A DNA stretch of 64,000 nt, from contig NZ_CP048810.1 in NCBI RefSeq assembly GCF_013347965.1, positions 2,666,001-2,730,000 on the forward strand. Direction: 5' to 3'. This DNA is from Pseudomonas bijieensis (GTDB lineage: Bacteria > Pseudomonadota > Gammaproteobacteria > Pseudomonadales > Pseudomonadaceae). The notes under the pieces are model-generated. The model saw nothing but the letters and a program-made list of their open reading frames with translations, was not told the DNA's origin and ran no database searches. Shown here in pieces: positions 9,571 to 18,961 of this stretch (the first letter of the stretch is position 1; each line of letters starts with the position of its first letter). Both the position numbers and the translations under genes were made by a program.

Positions 9571-10866
9571 TCAAAGGTCGTGATGCAAGTATGCCGGTTG
9601 CTTGGGCAGGCGCAGGCTGAACAGGAACGCCACCACCATCATCACCGTGACATACCAGTAAAAGGCGTTCTCCATGCCCTGTGCCTTCAGGCTCAAGGCG
9701 ACGTACTCGGCCGAACCGCCAAAAATCGCATTGGCCACCGCGTACGCCAACCCTACTCCCAGCGCCCGCACTTCAGGGGGAAACATTTCCGCTTTCACCA
9801 GGCCACTGATCGACGTGTAGAAACTGACGATCGCCAGCGCCAACGTGATCAGGACGAACGCCAGGAACGGGCTGCTGATGCTTTTGAGGGTCAGCAGGAT
9901 CGGCACCGTGCACAACGCCCCCAGGCCACCGAACCAGAGCATGGAATTACGCCGGCCGATCTTGTCCGCCAGCATGCCGAACAGCGGCTGCATGCACATA
10001 TAGAGGAACAACGCACCAGTCATGATGTAGCTGGCGGTCTTGGCGTGCAGGCCGGCGGTGTTCACCAGGTATTTCTGCATGTAGGTGGTGAAGGTATAGA
10101 AAATCAGCGAGCCGCCAGCGGTGTAGCCCAGCACGGTGATGAACGCGGCCTTGTGGTCGCGAAACAGCGCCGCGATGCTGCCGGCGTCCTTGTTCTCGCG
10201 CATTTCCTTGCTGCTGGTTTCCTTCAGGGAGCGCCGCAGGAACAGGGAGATCAACGCAGCCAGGGCACCCACCACGAACGGGATCCGCCAACCGTAGGCG
10301 CGCAGTTCGTCCTCGTTGAGAAACTGCTGCAGGATCACCACCAACGACACCGCCAGCAGTTGCCCGCCGATCAGCGTCACGTACTGGAACGAAGCAAAAA
10401 AACCACGCTGGCCCTTGAGGGCGACTTCGCTCATGTAAGTAGCGGTGGTGCCGTACTCGCCACCCACCGACAAGCCTTGTAACAGGCGTGCGAACAACAG
10501 CAGCACCGGCGCCCAGACGCCGATGTCTTTGTAGGTGGGCAGGCACGCGATGAGCAACGAGCCGAAGCACATCATCAGCACCGAAATCATCATCGAATTC
10601 TTGCGCCCGTGACGGTCCGCCACCCGGCCGAAAATCCAGCCACCGATGGGTCGCATCAGGAACCCGGCGGCGAACACACCTGCCGTGTTGACCAGTTGCA
10701 CCGTGGGGTTGTCCGACGGAAAAAACGCCGGCGCGAAATAAATCGCACAAAACGCATAGACATAGAAGTCGAACCATTCGACCAGGTTGCCGGATGAGGC
10801 ACCGACGATGGCGAAGATGCGCTTGCTGCGTTCTTCACCGGTGTAGTGGCTGATTGGGATGGTCAT
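9571..10866 (-). CDS. pcaT: MFS transporter of the pca cluster (dicarboxylate/beta-ketoadipate type)
   Basis: A 431-residue, 12-helix major facilitator of the metabolite:H+ symporter family related to KgtP and ProP. It starts with [21 protein letters not shown], the typical first helix of that family, and has the loop motif [13 protein letters not shown] and a second copy [10 protein letters not shown] after helix 8. In Pseudomonas, pcaT is the beta-ketoadipate or dicarboxylate importer of the pca operon, always next to pcaB as here. Substrate is assigned by family and position. A REP pair separates it from pcaG upstream. Confidence 0.9.
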   Translation of the reverse strand: MTIPISHYTGEERSKRIFAIVGASSGNLVEWFDFYVYAFCAIYFAPAFFPSDNPTVQLVNTAGVFAAGFLMRPIGGWIFGRVADRHGRKNSMMISVLMMCFGSLLIACLPTYKDIGVWAPVLLLFARLLQGLSVGGEYGTTATYMSEVALKGQRGFFASFQYVTLIGGQLLAVSLVVILQQFLNEDELRAYGWRIPFVVGALAALISLFLRRSLKETSSKEMRENKDAGSIAALFRDHKAAFITVLGYTAGGSLIFYTFTTYMQKYLVNTAGLHAKTASYIMTGALFLYMCMQPLFGMLADKIGRRNSMLWFGGLGALCTVPILLTLKSISSPFLAFVLITLALAIVSFYTSISGLVKAEMFPPEVRALGVGLAYAVANAIFGGSAEYVALSLKAQGMENAFYWYVTVMMVVAFLFSLRLPKQPAYLHHDL

Positions 10867-10956
10867 GGGCTATTCACTCGTTGGGGACTGGACAGAGTCT
10901 AGACACACTTCGTAACAGTCCCGTTCCACAGTATTGCATTGCCTGTGCCGCCGCCA

Positions 10957-11048
10957 TGTGGGAGCGAGCCTGCTCGCGATGAGGGCGGCACATTCAATAA
11001 TGGATGCAAGCTGACCCACCGCTATCGCGAGCAGGCTCGCTCCCACAG
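10957..11048. repeat. REP pair (BIME-like)
   Basis: TGTGGGAGCGAGCCTGCTCGCGAT and its inverted copy lie between pcaG and pcaT, inside the presumed pca transcript. Such elements can set mRNA stability between upstream and downstream operon parts. Confidence 0.88.
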
Positions 11049-11058
11049 GTGTAATCAC

Positions 11059-11625
11059 TCAGTAGTCGAAGAACACCGTCTCGGCATCCGTGCCCTGCAG
11101 GATCACGTTCCACTGATACACGCCCGAGGCATCGGGTTTGCTCACAATGGTGGCACGACGTTCCTCGGGCACGCAGGCCAACAGCGGGTCGGTTTCGTTG
11201 GTCGGCTCGCCATCGAAGTAGATGCGCGTCAGCAAATGCTTGACCAACCCGCGGGCGAACACCAGCACTACCAGGTGCGGTGCCTGGGTCGTGCCGCTCA
11301 ACCCTGGCACTGTGCCCGGCTTGATGGTGGTGAAGCGAAAGCGCCCTTCAGCGTCCACCGGCACCCGACCGAAGCCTTCGAAATGCGGGTCCAGGGGCTT
11401 GTCCTGATCGTCTTCGGGGTGGGCGTATTTACCGGCGGCGTTGGCCTGCCAGACTTCCAGCATGGCGTCGTTGACGAATTCACCATTGCCGTCGACCACC
11501 TGCCCGGTGATCGCCACGCGTTGGCCAAGGGTTTGGGCAACGGTCAGATCTTCACGGTTCAGCCAGGTCAGGCCGATATGGTAGTAAGGGCCAACGGTGT
11601 GGGATGTGGTGGCGGTGAGCGTCAT
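11059..11625 (-). CDS. pcaG: Protocatechuate 3,4-dioxygenase, alpha subunit
   Basis: The alpha chain of the intradiol dioxygenase that opens protocatechuate to beta-carboxymuconate. The protein has 188 residues. It has the shared intradiol core (GQVVDGNGEFVNDAMLEVWQANAAGKY) but lacks the complete set of iron ligands, as expected for the alpha chain. I chose the ATG at 11625, which has a GGAGAAATAA ribosome site formed by the end of pcaH and gives MTLTATTSHTVGPYYHIGLT. The gap to pcaH is 1 nt, so the subunits are coupled for equal synthesis. Confidence 0.95.
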   Translation of the reverse strand: MTLTATTSHTVGPYYHIGLTWLNREDLTVAQTLGQRVAITGQVVDGNGEFVNDAMLEVWQANAAGKYAHPEDDQDKPLDPHFEGFGRVPVDAEGRFRFTTIKPGTVPGLSGTTQAPHLVVLVFARGLVKHLLTRIYFDGEPTNETDPLLACVPEERRATIVSKPDASGVYQWNVILQGTDAETVFFDY

Positions 11626-11626
11626 C

Positions 11627-12331
11627 TTATTTCTCCATCGGCGTGGCATCGCGGCCGCGCAAGACGATGTCCCAGCGGTAACCGAGGGCGTAGTGAGGGA
11701 CGGTTTTTTCCAGGTCGAAACTGGCGATCAGGCGTTCCTTGGCGCTGGTGTCCGGCACGCAGTTATAGATCGGGTCGTAGGCCAGCAACGGATCGCCGGG
11801 GAAATACATCTGCGTCACCAGGCGCGTCAGAATGCTCGGCCCGAACAGTGAGAAATGGATATGCGCCGGGCGCCAGGCATTGTGGTGGTTGCCCCACGGA
11901 TAAGCACCGGGCTTGATGGTCTGGAACTGATACCAGCCGTCGGCGTCGGTAATGGTGCGACCGGTGCCGGTGAAGTTCGGGTCCAGCGGCGCGTCATGGT
12001 TGTCACGGTCATGGTTGTAGCGACCGGCGGCGTTGGCCTGCCAGATCTCCACCAGGATGCCCGGCACCGGCTGGCCGTGCTCATCCAGCACCCGTCCGTG
12101 AATGATGATCCGTTCCCCCAACGGCTCGCCGGCATGCTGGGCGGTCAGGTCGTTGTCCTTCTCCTGCACGCGGTCGGCGCCTATGGTCGGACCGGTGATT
12201 TCCGACAGCGAGTGAGGCAAATACACCAACGGCTTGGATGGCGAGCGCAGGTTGGTGGACTGGTACGGCGGGTGCAGATACTCCGGCTGGGTGCCCGCTT
12301 GAGGGCGACGATAACCAGGCTTGTCAGTCAT
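11627..12331 (-). CDS. pcaH: Protocatechuate 3,4-dioxygenase, beta subunit
   Basis: The beta chain carries the non-haem Fe(III) of the dioxygenase. The protein has 234 residues. The iron ligands of the family are in place: Tyr in GRYNHDRD, Tyr in KPGAYPWGN, and the two His in [11 protein letters not shown]. The substrate-binding start RDYPLHPPY-like segment appears as [17 protein letters not shown]. It is 37 nt downstream of pcaF and directly upstream of pcaG. In P. putida pcaHG form a separate unit; here they are built into the pcaIJF run. Confidence 0.96.
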   Translation of the reverse strand: MTDKPGYRRPQAGTQPEYLHPPYQSTNLRSPSKPLVYLPHSLSEITGPTIGADRVQEKDNDLTAQHAGEPLGERIIIHGRVLDEHGQPVPGILVEIWQANAAGRYNHDRDNHDAPLDPNFTGTGRTITDADGWYQFQTIKPGAYPWGNHHNAWRPAHIHFSLFGPSILTRLVTQMYFPGDPLLAYDPIYNCVPDTSAKERLIASFDLEKTVPHYALGYRWDIVLRGRDATPMEK

Positions 12332-12368
12332 GTAGCATTCCTCGGTTTCTTATTAGTAGAACGACGCG

Positions 12369-13571
12369 TCAGACGCGTTCGATTGCCAATGCCAGACCCT
12401 GGCCGACGCCGACGCACATGGTCGCCAGGCCTTTCTTGCCACCGGTCTTTTCCAGGTGGTGCAGCGCCGTCATCACCAAGCGCGCCCCGCTCATGCCCAA
12501 CGGATGGCCCAGGGCAATGGCGCCGCCGTTAGGGTTGACCTGCGGCGCATCGTCCGCCAGCCCCAGTTCGCGCAGCACCGCCAGGCCCTGGCTGGCGAAG
12601 GCTTCATTGAGTTCGATCACATCGAAATCGGCGACCGCCAGGCCCAGGCGCTCAGTGAGCTTGCGCACCGCCGGCACCGGGCCGATGCCCATCACCCGTG
12701 GCGCCACGCCGGCACTGGCCATGCCCAGCACTTTGCCCCGTGGCGTCAGGCCGTGTTTCTTCACCGCTTCGGCCGACGCCAGGATCAACGCCGCCGCGCC
12801 ATCGTTCACACCCGAGGCGTTGCCGGCAGTGACGGTCTTGTCCGGGCCATTGACCGGTTTGAGTTTGCTCAAGGTTTCCAGCGTGGTGTCAGCGCGAGGG
12901 TGCTCGTCCTGCTCGACCACGGTTTCGCCTTTCTTATGAGCAATGCGCACCGCAACGATTTCCTCGGCGAAAAATCCTGCGGCCTGGGCCGCTGCCGTGC
13001 GTTGTTGGCTGCGCAGGGCGAAAGCATCCTGGTCGGCGCGCGACACGGCGTAATCGTCGGCCACGTTGTCCGCCGTCTGTGGCATCGCGTCCACACCGTA
13101 CTGGGCTTTCATCAATGGGTTGATGAAGCGCCAGCCGATGGTGGTGTCTTCCAGTTTCATGTTGCGCGAGAACGCCGAGTCGGCCTTGCCCATCACGAAC
13201 GGTGCGCGGGACATCGACTCCACGCCGCCAGCGATGGCCAATTCCATTTCCCCGCTGGCAATGGCGCGAAACGCCGTGCCGACGGCGTCCATGCCCGAGG
13301 CACAGAGGCGGTTGAGGGTCACCCCGGGAATGCTCTCTGGCAGACCTGCCAGCAACAGCGCCATGCGCGCCACGTTGCGGTTGTCTTCACCCGCCTGGTT
13401 GGCGCAGCCCAGGAACACCTCGTCCACCGAGCTCCAGTCCACCGATGGGTTGCGCTCCATCAGCGCCTTGATCGGCACGGCCGCCAGGTCATCGGCGCGC
13501 ACGGCGGACAAGCCGCCGCCGAACCGGCCGATAGGGGTTCGAATCGCATCACAGATATACACGTCGCGCAT
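12369..13571 (-). CDS. pcaF: 3-oxoadipyl-CoA thiolase
   Basis: PcaF splits beta-ketoadipyl-CoA into succinyl-CoA and acetyl-CoA, the last step of the pathway. It has 400 residues, the standard length. Catalytic residues of type I thiolases are visible: the acyl-enzyme Cys in [11 protein letters not shown], the His in [16 protein letters not shown], and the C-terminal Cys in [14 protein letters not shown]. The start overlaps the pcaJ stop by 1 nt (TGATG), indicating translational coupling. Confidence 0.95.
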   Translation of the reverse strand: MRDVYICDAIRTPIGRFGGGLSAVRADDLAAVPIKALMERNPSVDWSSVDEVFLGCANQAGEDNRNVARMALLLAGLPESIPGVTLNRLCASGMDAVGTAFRAIASGEMELAIAGGVESMSRAPFVMGKADSAFSRNMKLEDTTIGWRFINPLMKAQYGVDAMPQTADNVADDYAVSRADQDAFALRSQQRTAAAQAAGFFAEEIVAVRIAHKKGETVVEQDEHPRADTTLETLSKLKPVNGPDKTVTAGNASGVNDGAAALILASAEAVKKHGLTPRGKVLGMASAGVAPRVMGIGPVPAVRKLTERLGLAVADFDVIELNEAFASQGLAVLRELGLADDAPQVNPNGGAIALGHPLGMSGARLVMTALHHLEKTGGKKGLATMCVGVGQGLALAIERV

Positions 13572-14350
13572 CAGGCTTCTCCCGGTGCCTGGCCGTGGGC
13601 CGCCGCGGTACGAGCTTCAAGATCGCGCAATGCGCGCAGCTCCACCTCGGTCGGTTCGGCGGTGGTTTGCACCTGGTCGGCGAAACGGATCGCCCACCCG
13701 GTGGCGGCAATGACTTGCTCGCGGGTCACGCCGGGGTGCAGCGCGGTGACCACGAACTCATGGCTGCCGGCTTCCGGCTCCATGATGCACAGGTCGGTGA
13801 TGATGCCCACGGGACCGGCACCTGGCAGGCCCAAGCGCTTGCGCGAATCGCCGCCCTCGCCATGACCGACCGAGGTGATGAAGTCCAGCTTGTCGACAAA
13901 CGAACGTGCCGACTGCTTGAGGATGATCAACACGCTCTTGGCCGAACCGGCGATTTCCGGTGCGCCACCAGCACCCGGCAGGCGGACTTTCGGCTGATGA
14001 TAGTCGCCCACCACCGTGGTGTTGATGTTGCCGAAGCGGTCGACCTGGGCAGCGCCGAGGAAACCGACGTCAATACGCCCGCCCTGCAACCAGTAGCGGA
14101 AAATCTCCCCGGTCGGGACGACGGTATCGGCGGTTTCCGCCAGCTCACCGTCGCCAATGGACAACGGCAGCACGCTGGGCTTGGCACCGATCGGACCGGA
14201 CTCGTAGATCAGCACTACATCCGGCGACGAGGTCAGCCGCGCCAGGTTGGCCGCTTTCGACGGCAGGCCGATGCCAACGAAGCATACGGCGTTGTTCTGC
14301 AAGCGACGCGCCGCGGCGACGGTCATCATTTCATTGGTGGAGTAAGTCAT
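13571..14350 (-). CDS. pcaJ: 3-oxoadipate CoA-transferase, subunit B
   Basis: The beta subunit of the enzyme that moves CoA from succinyl-CoA to beta-ketoadipate. It has 259 residues, the long form seen in CatJ and the P. aeruginosa homologue, against about 213 for P. putida PcaJ. The family pattern [16 protein letters not shown], the catalytic-Glu region [11 protein letters not shown] and [17 protein letters not shown] are present. It overlaps pcaI by 4 nt and pcaF by 1 nt. The name catJ would fit equally on sequence type; position in the pca run favours pcaJ. Confidence 0.9.
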   Translation of the reverse strand: MTYSTNEMMTVAAARRLQNNAVCFVGIGLPSKAANLARLTSSPDVVLIYESGPIGAKPSVLPLSIGDGELAETADTVVPTGEIFRYWLQGGRIDVGFLGAAQVDRFGNINTTVVGDYHQPKVRLPGAGGAPEIAGSAKSVLIILKQSARSFVDKLDFITSVGHGEGGDSRKRLGLPGAGPVGIITDLCIMEPEAGSHEFVVTALHPGVTREQVIAATGWAIRFADQVQTTAEPTEVELRALRDLEARTAAAHGQAPGEA

Positions 14351-15207
14351 GATTTCACCTGCGAAGCGGCTGCCAGTCTGGCCTGGAACTCACTGAAATC
14401 CTTGGTGCCATGGATGTATTCATCGATCCATGCAGTAAACGTCTCACGATCCCGGGCGATCGGATCCCACGCCTGGTAGAAACGATTGTCACGTTCGGTG
14501 TAGCCATGGGCGTAGGACGGATGGGCCCCGCCCGGTACCAGGCACACGGCGCTCAACGCCCAGGTCGGCAGGACACAGGCGTTCATCGGCGCATTCAGGT
14601 CGTCGACGATTTCCTCCACGGTGACGATGCAACGCTTGGCGGCCAGGGCGGCTTCTTTCTGCACGCCGAGAATGCCCCACAGCAACACATTGCCCTTGCG
14701 GTCGGCTTTCTGGGCGTGGATCACCGTGATGTCCGGGCGCACCGAAGGTACGGCGGCCAGGACTTCACCGGTGAAGGGACAGGTCACGCTCTTGATCAAC
14801 GGGTTGACCTTCGGCAGGTCGGAGCCGGCGTAGGCCCGCAACACCGCGAACGGCAGGCCGGAGGCGCCAGCGACGTAGGCGTTGGCCAGGTCGGCATGGC
14901 TGTGTTCCTCGATCTCCAGCGGGTGCGGCCATTGTTTCTCCACTGCATCGCGCAGGCGGTGCAACGACCCGACACCAGGGTTGCCGCCCCAGGAAAAAAT
15001 CAACTTGCGAGCACAGCCGGCGCCGATCAACTGGTCGTAGATCAGGTCAGGCGTCATGCGCACCAGGGTCAGGTCTTTCTTGCCCTGACGAATGATTTCA
15101 TGACCCGCCGCCGTCGGAATCAGATGAGTGAAGCCTTCGAGCGCGACGATATCGCCGTCGTTGACGAATTGCTTCACCGCGTCGTGCAGCGAAAGGATTT
15201 CAGCCAT
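14347..15207 (-). CDS. pcaI: 3-oxoadipate CoA-transferase, subunit A
   Basis: The alpha subunit of the beta-ketoadipate CoA-transferase. The ATG at 15207 (MAEILSLHDAVKQFV) is preceded by GGGAG and gives 286 residues, the CatI/P. aeruginosa length rather than the 231 of P. putida PcaI. The CoA-transferase start GDIVALEGFTHLIPTAAGHE and SWGGNPGVGS are visible. It is the first gene of the long pca run (pcaIJFHGTBDC). A PcaR operator lies about 120 nt upstream, followed by a REP pair. Confidence 0.9.
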   Translation of the reverse strand: MAEILSLHDAVKQFVNDGDIVALEGFTHLIPTAAGHEIIRQGKKDLTLVRMTPDLIYDQLIGAGCARKLIFSWGGNPGVGSLHRLRDAVEKQWPHPLEIEEHSHADLANAYVAGASGLPFAVLRAYAGSDLPKVNPLIKSVTCPFTGEVLAAVPSVRPDITVIHAQKADRKGNVLLWGILGVQKEAALAAKRCIVTVEEIVDDLNAPMNACVLPTWALSAVCLVPGGAHPSYAHGYTERDNRFYQAWDPIARDRETFTAWIDEYIHGTKDFSEFQARLAAASQVKS

Positions 15208-15306
15208 GGGGCAGGCTCCCGTTTTCCAGTAGACCGACATGAAGAAAAAGGCGCGAGGTTAGGCGCCGGAGTGACTGAAGATTAAGCTGCGGGAAAAGGC
15301 CGAACA

Positions 15307-15340
15307 ATCCGATAATCGACTGAGTGTTCGTTTATCGAAC
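15307..15340 (-). promoter_or_regulatory. Predicted PcaR operator region of the pcaI promoter
   Basis: On the minus strand GTTCGATAAACGAAC (15326-15340) is an inverted repeat matching the PcaR consensus at 13 of 15 positions. A second weaker copy around CGATTATCGG lies at 15307-15321, downstream toward pcaI. Two spaced half-sites are expected for an IclR-family tetramer. Confidence 0.7.
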
Positions 15341-15383
15341 AGATTGTTGTTTGGCTATCGATTTTTTCAGACACCCCGATCCT

Positions 15384-15472
15384 TGTGGGAGCGAGCCTGC
15401 TCGCGATAGCGGTGTGCCAGCCACCGCATGTGGGGCTGACCCGACGTTTCGCGAGCAGGCTCGCTCCCACAG
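15384..15472. repeat. REP pair (BIME-like)
   Basis: TGTGGGAGCGAGCCTGCTCGCGAT and the inverted GCTCCCACAG copy lie between the pcaI promoter and the end of pcaK. Confidence 0.88.
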
Positions 15473-15500
15473 ATCCATCACAGGACTCATAGTCCTTGGA

Positions 15501-16847
15501 TCAGGTCGCATCCGCATGGCTGACCATGCCCTTGATCACCACCGCCGTGGTGGCCAGGGCCGCCGGGATCACCAAGGCAGTCAGGACCTGTTCGAAATTC
15601 CAGCCCAGGCCCAGCAGGGTCGCGCCCATCCAGGCGCCGAGGATTGCACCGAAACGACCGATACCCAGCATCCACGACACACCGGTGGCACGGCCCTGGG
15701 TCGGGTAGAAACGCGCGGCCAGGGATGGCATCGCCGATTGCGCGCCGTTGACACACATGCCCGCCACCAGCACTAGCGTGGCGAGCAAGGTGATGTTGCC
15801 CAGGCTCTGCCCCACCGCGTAGGCAAACAGCCCGGCCATCAGATAGAAAAGGCCGATGACCTTGTGCGGATTGAACCGGTCCATCGCCCAGCCCACCCCG
15901 ACAGCGCTCAACACGCCGCCAAACTGAAACAACGCACCGATAAACGCAGCTTGTTCCATGCTCGCGCCGCTGTCGCGCATCAGGGTCGGCAACCAACTGG
16001 TCAACAGGTAGACGATCACCAGGCCCATGAAATAGGTCAGCCACAGCAATAACGTACCGACGCTGTAGGTGCCGGAGAAAATCACCGCGAGCACGTTGCG
16101 GGCCTTCACGGTTTTCTGTTCCGGCACACTGAAGCTCGCCGCTTGGGCGACGATGGCCGGATCGATCGGCGCCAAGGTCTTGCGCACTTTGTCGCTGCCG
16201 CGATTGCGCACCACCAGGTAACGCGCCGACTCCGGCAGCCACAACAGCAGGACGACCGCCAGGATCAATGGCAGGATCCCGCCGATCAGCAACAGGCTGT
16301 GCCAGCCGAATGCCGGGATCAGCTTGGCGGAGATGAACCCGCCGCCGGCCATGCCCAGGTTGAAGCCGCAGAACATGCTGGTCACCAACAGGGATTTCTT
16401 GCGCTCCGGGGTGTATTCCGAGAGCAAGGTGGTAGCGTTCGGCATCCCGGCGCCTAATCCCAGGCCAGTGAGGAAGCGCAACACCAACAATTGATCGACG
16501 CTGGTGCTGTAGGCCGACGCCAGGCTGAATGCGCCAAACAGCAGGACCGCGCCCACCAATACGACTTTTCGCCCGAAGCGGTCAGCCAATGGCCCGGAAC
16601 CTAGCGCGCCGAAGACCATGCCGATCAGCGCGGCACTCATCACCGGGCCAAGGCTGGCGCGATCGATCCCCCAATCCTGGGACAGGGCCGGGGCGATGAA
16701 ACCCATGGCCGCCGTATCGAGGCCGTCGAGGAAGACAATCAGGAAACAGAGAATCACCACCCGCCATTGGTAGCGCGAAATGGGCTGGGCATTGATGAAG
16801 GACTGCACATCGAGGCAGGAGCCTACGGAGGTCTGGGGCTGGTTCAT
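15501..16847 (-). CDS. pcaK: 4-hydroxybenzoate/protocatechuate MFS transporter
   Basis: PcaK is an aromatic acid:H+ symporter that takes up 4-hydroxybenzoate and protocatechuate and acts in chemotaxis to them. The protein has 448 residues, the same as P. putida PcaK, with the ATG at 16847 giving MNQPQTSVGSCLDVQSFINA. The essential first-helix motif DGLDTAAMGFIAPAL and the loop motif GPLADRFGRKVVL of the AAHS family are present. The ribosome site is poor (A-rich stretch only). A PcaR box lies 123 nt upstream, so it is transcribed separately from pcaI. Confidence 0.94.
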   Translation of the reverse strand: MNQPQTSVGSCLDVQSFINAQPISRYQWRVVILCFLIVFLDGLDTAAMGFIAPALSQDWGIDRASLGPVMSAALIGMVFGALGSGPLADRFGRKVVLVGAVLLFGAFSLASAYSTSVDQLLVLRFLTGLGLGAGMPNATTLLSEYTPERKKSLLVTSMFCGFNLGMAGGGFISAKLIPAFGWHSLLLIGGILPLILAVVLLLWLPESARYLVVRNRGSDKVRKTLAPIDPAIVAQAASFSVPEQKTVKARNVLAVIFSGTYSVGTLLLWLTYFMGLVIVYLLTSWLPTLMRDSGASMEQAAFIGALFQFGGVLSAVGVGWAMDRFNPHKVIGLFYLMAGLFAYAVGQSLGNITLLATLVLVAGMCVNGAQSAMPSLAARFYPTQGRATGVSWMLGIGRFGAILGAWMGATLLGLGWNFEQVLTALVIPAALATTAVVIKGMVSHADAT

Positions 16848-16969
16848 TTTATTTTTATTCCACGCAAGAAACGCAGGCGAACGGACAGAGACCGGCGAAA
16901 CTCGCCGGATGACGCTGCGCGACATTAATGAGGCCAGGCAAAGACCGTCAATTCATCGCCGCTGACTGT

Positions 16970-16984
16970 GTGCGTTTATCGAAC
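16970..16984 (-). promoter_or_regulatory. Predicted PcaR operator upstream of pcaK
   Basis: On the minus strand GTTCGATAAACGCAC matches the PcaR consensus at 14 of 15 positions. It sits between pcaR and pcaK, 3 nt after the pcaR stop. Confidence 0.75.
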
Positions 16985-16987
16985 AGC

Positions 16988-17830
16988 TTAAGTGAACAGC
17001 TGCGCGCTCAAGTCGCGACTGGCCCCCAACAGACCGGGCAGGAAGCGTTGTTCCAACTCATTGCGGCTGACCCGTCCGGCGTGGGTACTGACATTCAGTG
17101 CCGCTACCACCTGGCCGGAAGCGTCGTAGACCGGCACGGCAATCGAACGCAGGCCCTGCTCCAGTTCCTGGTCAACGATGCACCAGCCCTGCTGCCGTAC
17201 CTGTTGCAGGCACTCAAGCAACGCTTCGGGGGTGTGCAAGGTCCGGCTGGTCTTGGCTTGCAGGTCGGCGTGGTCGAGGTAGTCACGCAACGATGCATCA
17301 TCCAGGGCGGCCAGGAGAATCCTGCCCATTGAAGTGCAATAGGCTGGCAGACGCCCGCCAACCGATAGATCGACCGAAATCAGGCGCTGGGTGGTGGCGG
17401 ACCGGGCGATATAGAGGATGTCGTCGCCTTCGAGCGTCGCCATGTTGCAGGCTTCGTGCAATTGTTCGCTCATGCGGTCCAGGTACGGCTGGGCGGAAAC
17501 GGCCAGGGGCGTCGAGGACAGATAGGCGTGCCCCAGGGTCAGCACTTTGGGCAGCAGCGAATAGGTGCGCCCGTCCGTGGTGGCGTAGCCAAGCTTGATC
17601 AAGGTATGCAGGCAACGCCGGACGGCGGCGCGAGGAATTTCCGTGCGGTGGCTGATCTGGGCGATCGTCAGGTGCCGCTTGCGCTCCTGGAAGGCCTGGA
17701 CTACGGCCAACCCGCGGGCCAGGGACGTCATGAAGTCGGGATCACCGGTCAGGGCCTGGATCCGTTTGGCCGGCGAGGCGACGATCGGTGGCGCGACTGA
17801 AGTGAAGGCATTGCGCAATTGGTCGTTCAT
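16988..17830 (-). CDS. pcaR: IclR-family regulator of the pca genes
   Basis: PcaR activates pca genes in response to beta-ketoadipate. The ATG at 17830 gives a 280-residue protein; in-frame extension upstream would run through the operator. The N-terminal winged helix (residues about 35-95, with LTIAQISHRTEIPRAAVRRCLHTL) is followed by the IclR effector domain (YLDRMSEQLHEACNMATLEGDDILYIAR, then GRLPAYCTSMGRILLA and IVDQELEQGLRSIAVPV). PcaR-like operators lie 78-111 nt before the start, matching known autoregulation of pcaR. Confidence 0.94.
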   Translation of the reverse strand: MNDQLRNAFTSVAPPIVASPAKRIQALTGDPDFMTSLARGLAVVQAFQERKRHLTIAQISHRTEIPRAAVRRCLHTLIKLGYATTDGRTYSLLPKVLTLGHAYLSSTPLAVSAQPYLDRMSEQLHEACNMATLEGDDILYIARSATTQRLISVDLSVGGRLPAYCTSMGRILLAALDDASLRDYLDHADLQAKTSRTLHTPEALLECLQQVRQQGWCIVDQELEQGLRSIAVPVYDASGQVVAALNVSTHAGRVSRNELEQRFLPGLLGASRDLSAQLFT

Positions 17831-17907
17831 GTCTGGTCCTTCCCCGGGAATGACGGCTATTACAAGCGGCTGCCTGACGGATCGACAAGAGCCCGACCGC
17901 CAACAGC

Positions 17908-17941
17908 GTTCGATTATCGAACCGACGACCGATAATCGCAA
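17908..17941. promoter_or_regulatory. Tandem PcaR operators upstream of pcaR
   Basis: GTTCGATTATCGAAC (17908-17922) is a perfect palindrome around its central base. A second copy, GACCGATAATCGCAA (17927-17941), matches the consensus at 12 of 15 positions. Together they suggest autoregulation. Confidence 0.7.
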
Positions 17942-18394
17942 TCCTGTCGCCAGCCGGCGAACTCGCGATAACAAGTTGAGCGACAGTGGCAGCGGTTTGA
18001 GGTGAAGAATGCGGGCGATATTGAACTTGTCGCCTTGAACGGTATCAGGATACCGGCACTCGCCAGCATCTTCTGAAACCTCATTGACACAAGTTTGGAC
18101 ATACAAACATCGACTCACACAACAGCAGGCCCTTTAAATTTTTCCCGATAGTGTTATTCAGCTAGACCGCTATAATGCAATTCAGCGACGGTGCGGCCAA
18201 TCGACCGCTCCCATGCGCAGGCGCCGTGGTTGATACCGTGGTGCCCGAAGCATCTTCAAGGATCGCTTCCCCTGTATTGGCAACAACACGAAGCCCTGAT
18301 GCTACGTCAGCTGTCAGCTCTGGTGCCGTGGCCGTCTGCATGTCTACATGCAGTGCGTATCACCAGATTCAATTTCAATTAATTAGGTAGAACT
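17942..18394. other. Intergenic region between pcaR and the 66-aa gene
   Basis: About 450 nt without a convincing gene. A TATAAT hexamer at 18171-18176 on the plus strand could be the -10 of the promoter for the small gene at 18395, but no good -35 is visible. A TTGACA at 18084 has no matching -10 at normal spacing. Nothing else is recognised. Confidence 0.4.
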
Positions 18395-18595
18395 GTGACG
18401 AAAGACGAACTGCGCGCGGAACTTGAGCGCCAGGAACAACGTTACAAGGAAGTTTACGGCGGGGAAATCACCACCTACGCCGCGCAACCTGAACCGGAAC
18501 GCAAACCCTGGCGTAAGCGCGCCACCGTTCAGGACCAGGCCTTCACCCAGGAACTCCAGAAGATGGAAAAAGAACTCAAAGCCGAAGAGCAGTGA
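18395..18595 (+). CDS. Conserved small charged protein, unknown function
   Basis: A 66-residue, highly charged, probably helical cytoplasmic protein (about a third Lys, Arg and Glu), starting [23 protein letters not shown] and ending in a second Glu/Lys-rich helix. The start is GTG at 18395, preceded by AGGTAG. There is no signal peptide or membrane segment. It lies upstream of pitA on the same strand but 366 nt away, so an operon is unlikely. The even codon use and ribosome site support a real gene. I do not recognise a function. Confidence 0.65.
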   Translation: MTKDELRAELERQEQRYKEVYGGEITTYAAQPEPERKPWRKRATVQDQAFTQELQKMEKELKAEEQ

Positions 18596-18961
18596 CGCTC
18601 TGGGCCAGATGTTCTTGTGAAGAGGTCTCCGGTCGCCACCCAGGCTGGAAACCGTAGTGCACGCCCGCCATGAGCGGGCCGCCATCCTTTCCCCGCCCGA
18701 CGGCTGGGAAGCGTCTATGGCCGACCTTCTTTCAGATATTTCATACAACCGCGTGAGGCGTTCGTCAGCTTGCGGCGATCCTGTTCGGGTGCGCTTTGCG
18801 CCCCTGAATCAAAGGGTTACGTACCCCGCGGAAAACCTGGCACCAGAGGCTTTCCTACAAATTATTTCGTTGAAGAATGTTACCGATGAGCAGGCAATGC
18901 ATCGATTGCCAAGGTTTTCTGGCATAATCGCGCCCCCTTACGACCGGGTCAGAAAACCTTC
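18596..18961. other. Intergenic region before pitA
   Basis: About 370 nt. A 102-codon GTG-started frame (18657-18965) runs through it but has no ribosome site, no recognisable motif and runs into the pitA start, so it is not accepted. The region should hold the pitA promoter; a CATAAT at 18923-18928 is a possible -10. No RNA gene was recognised. Confidence 0.4.

Noticed and set aside
8899..10482. 527-codon plus-strand frame across pcaB and pcaT
   Set aside because: Antisense shadow; His- and Gln-rich, crosses a gene boundary.
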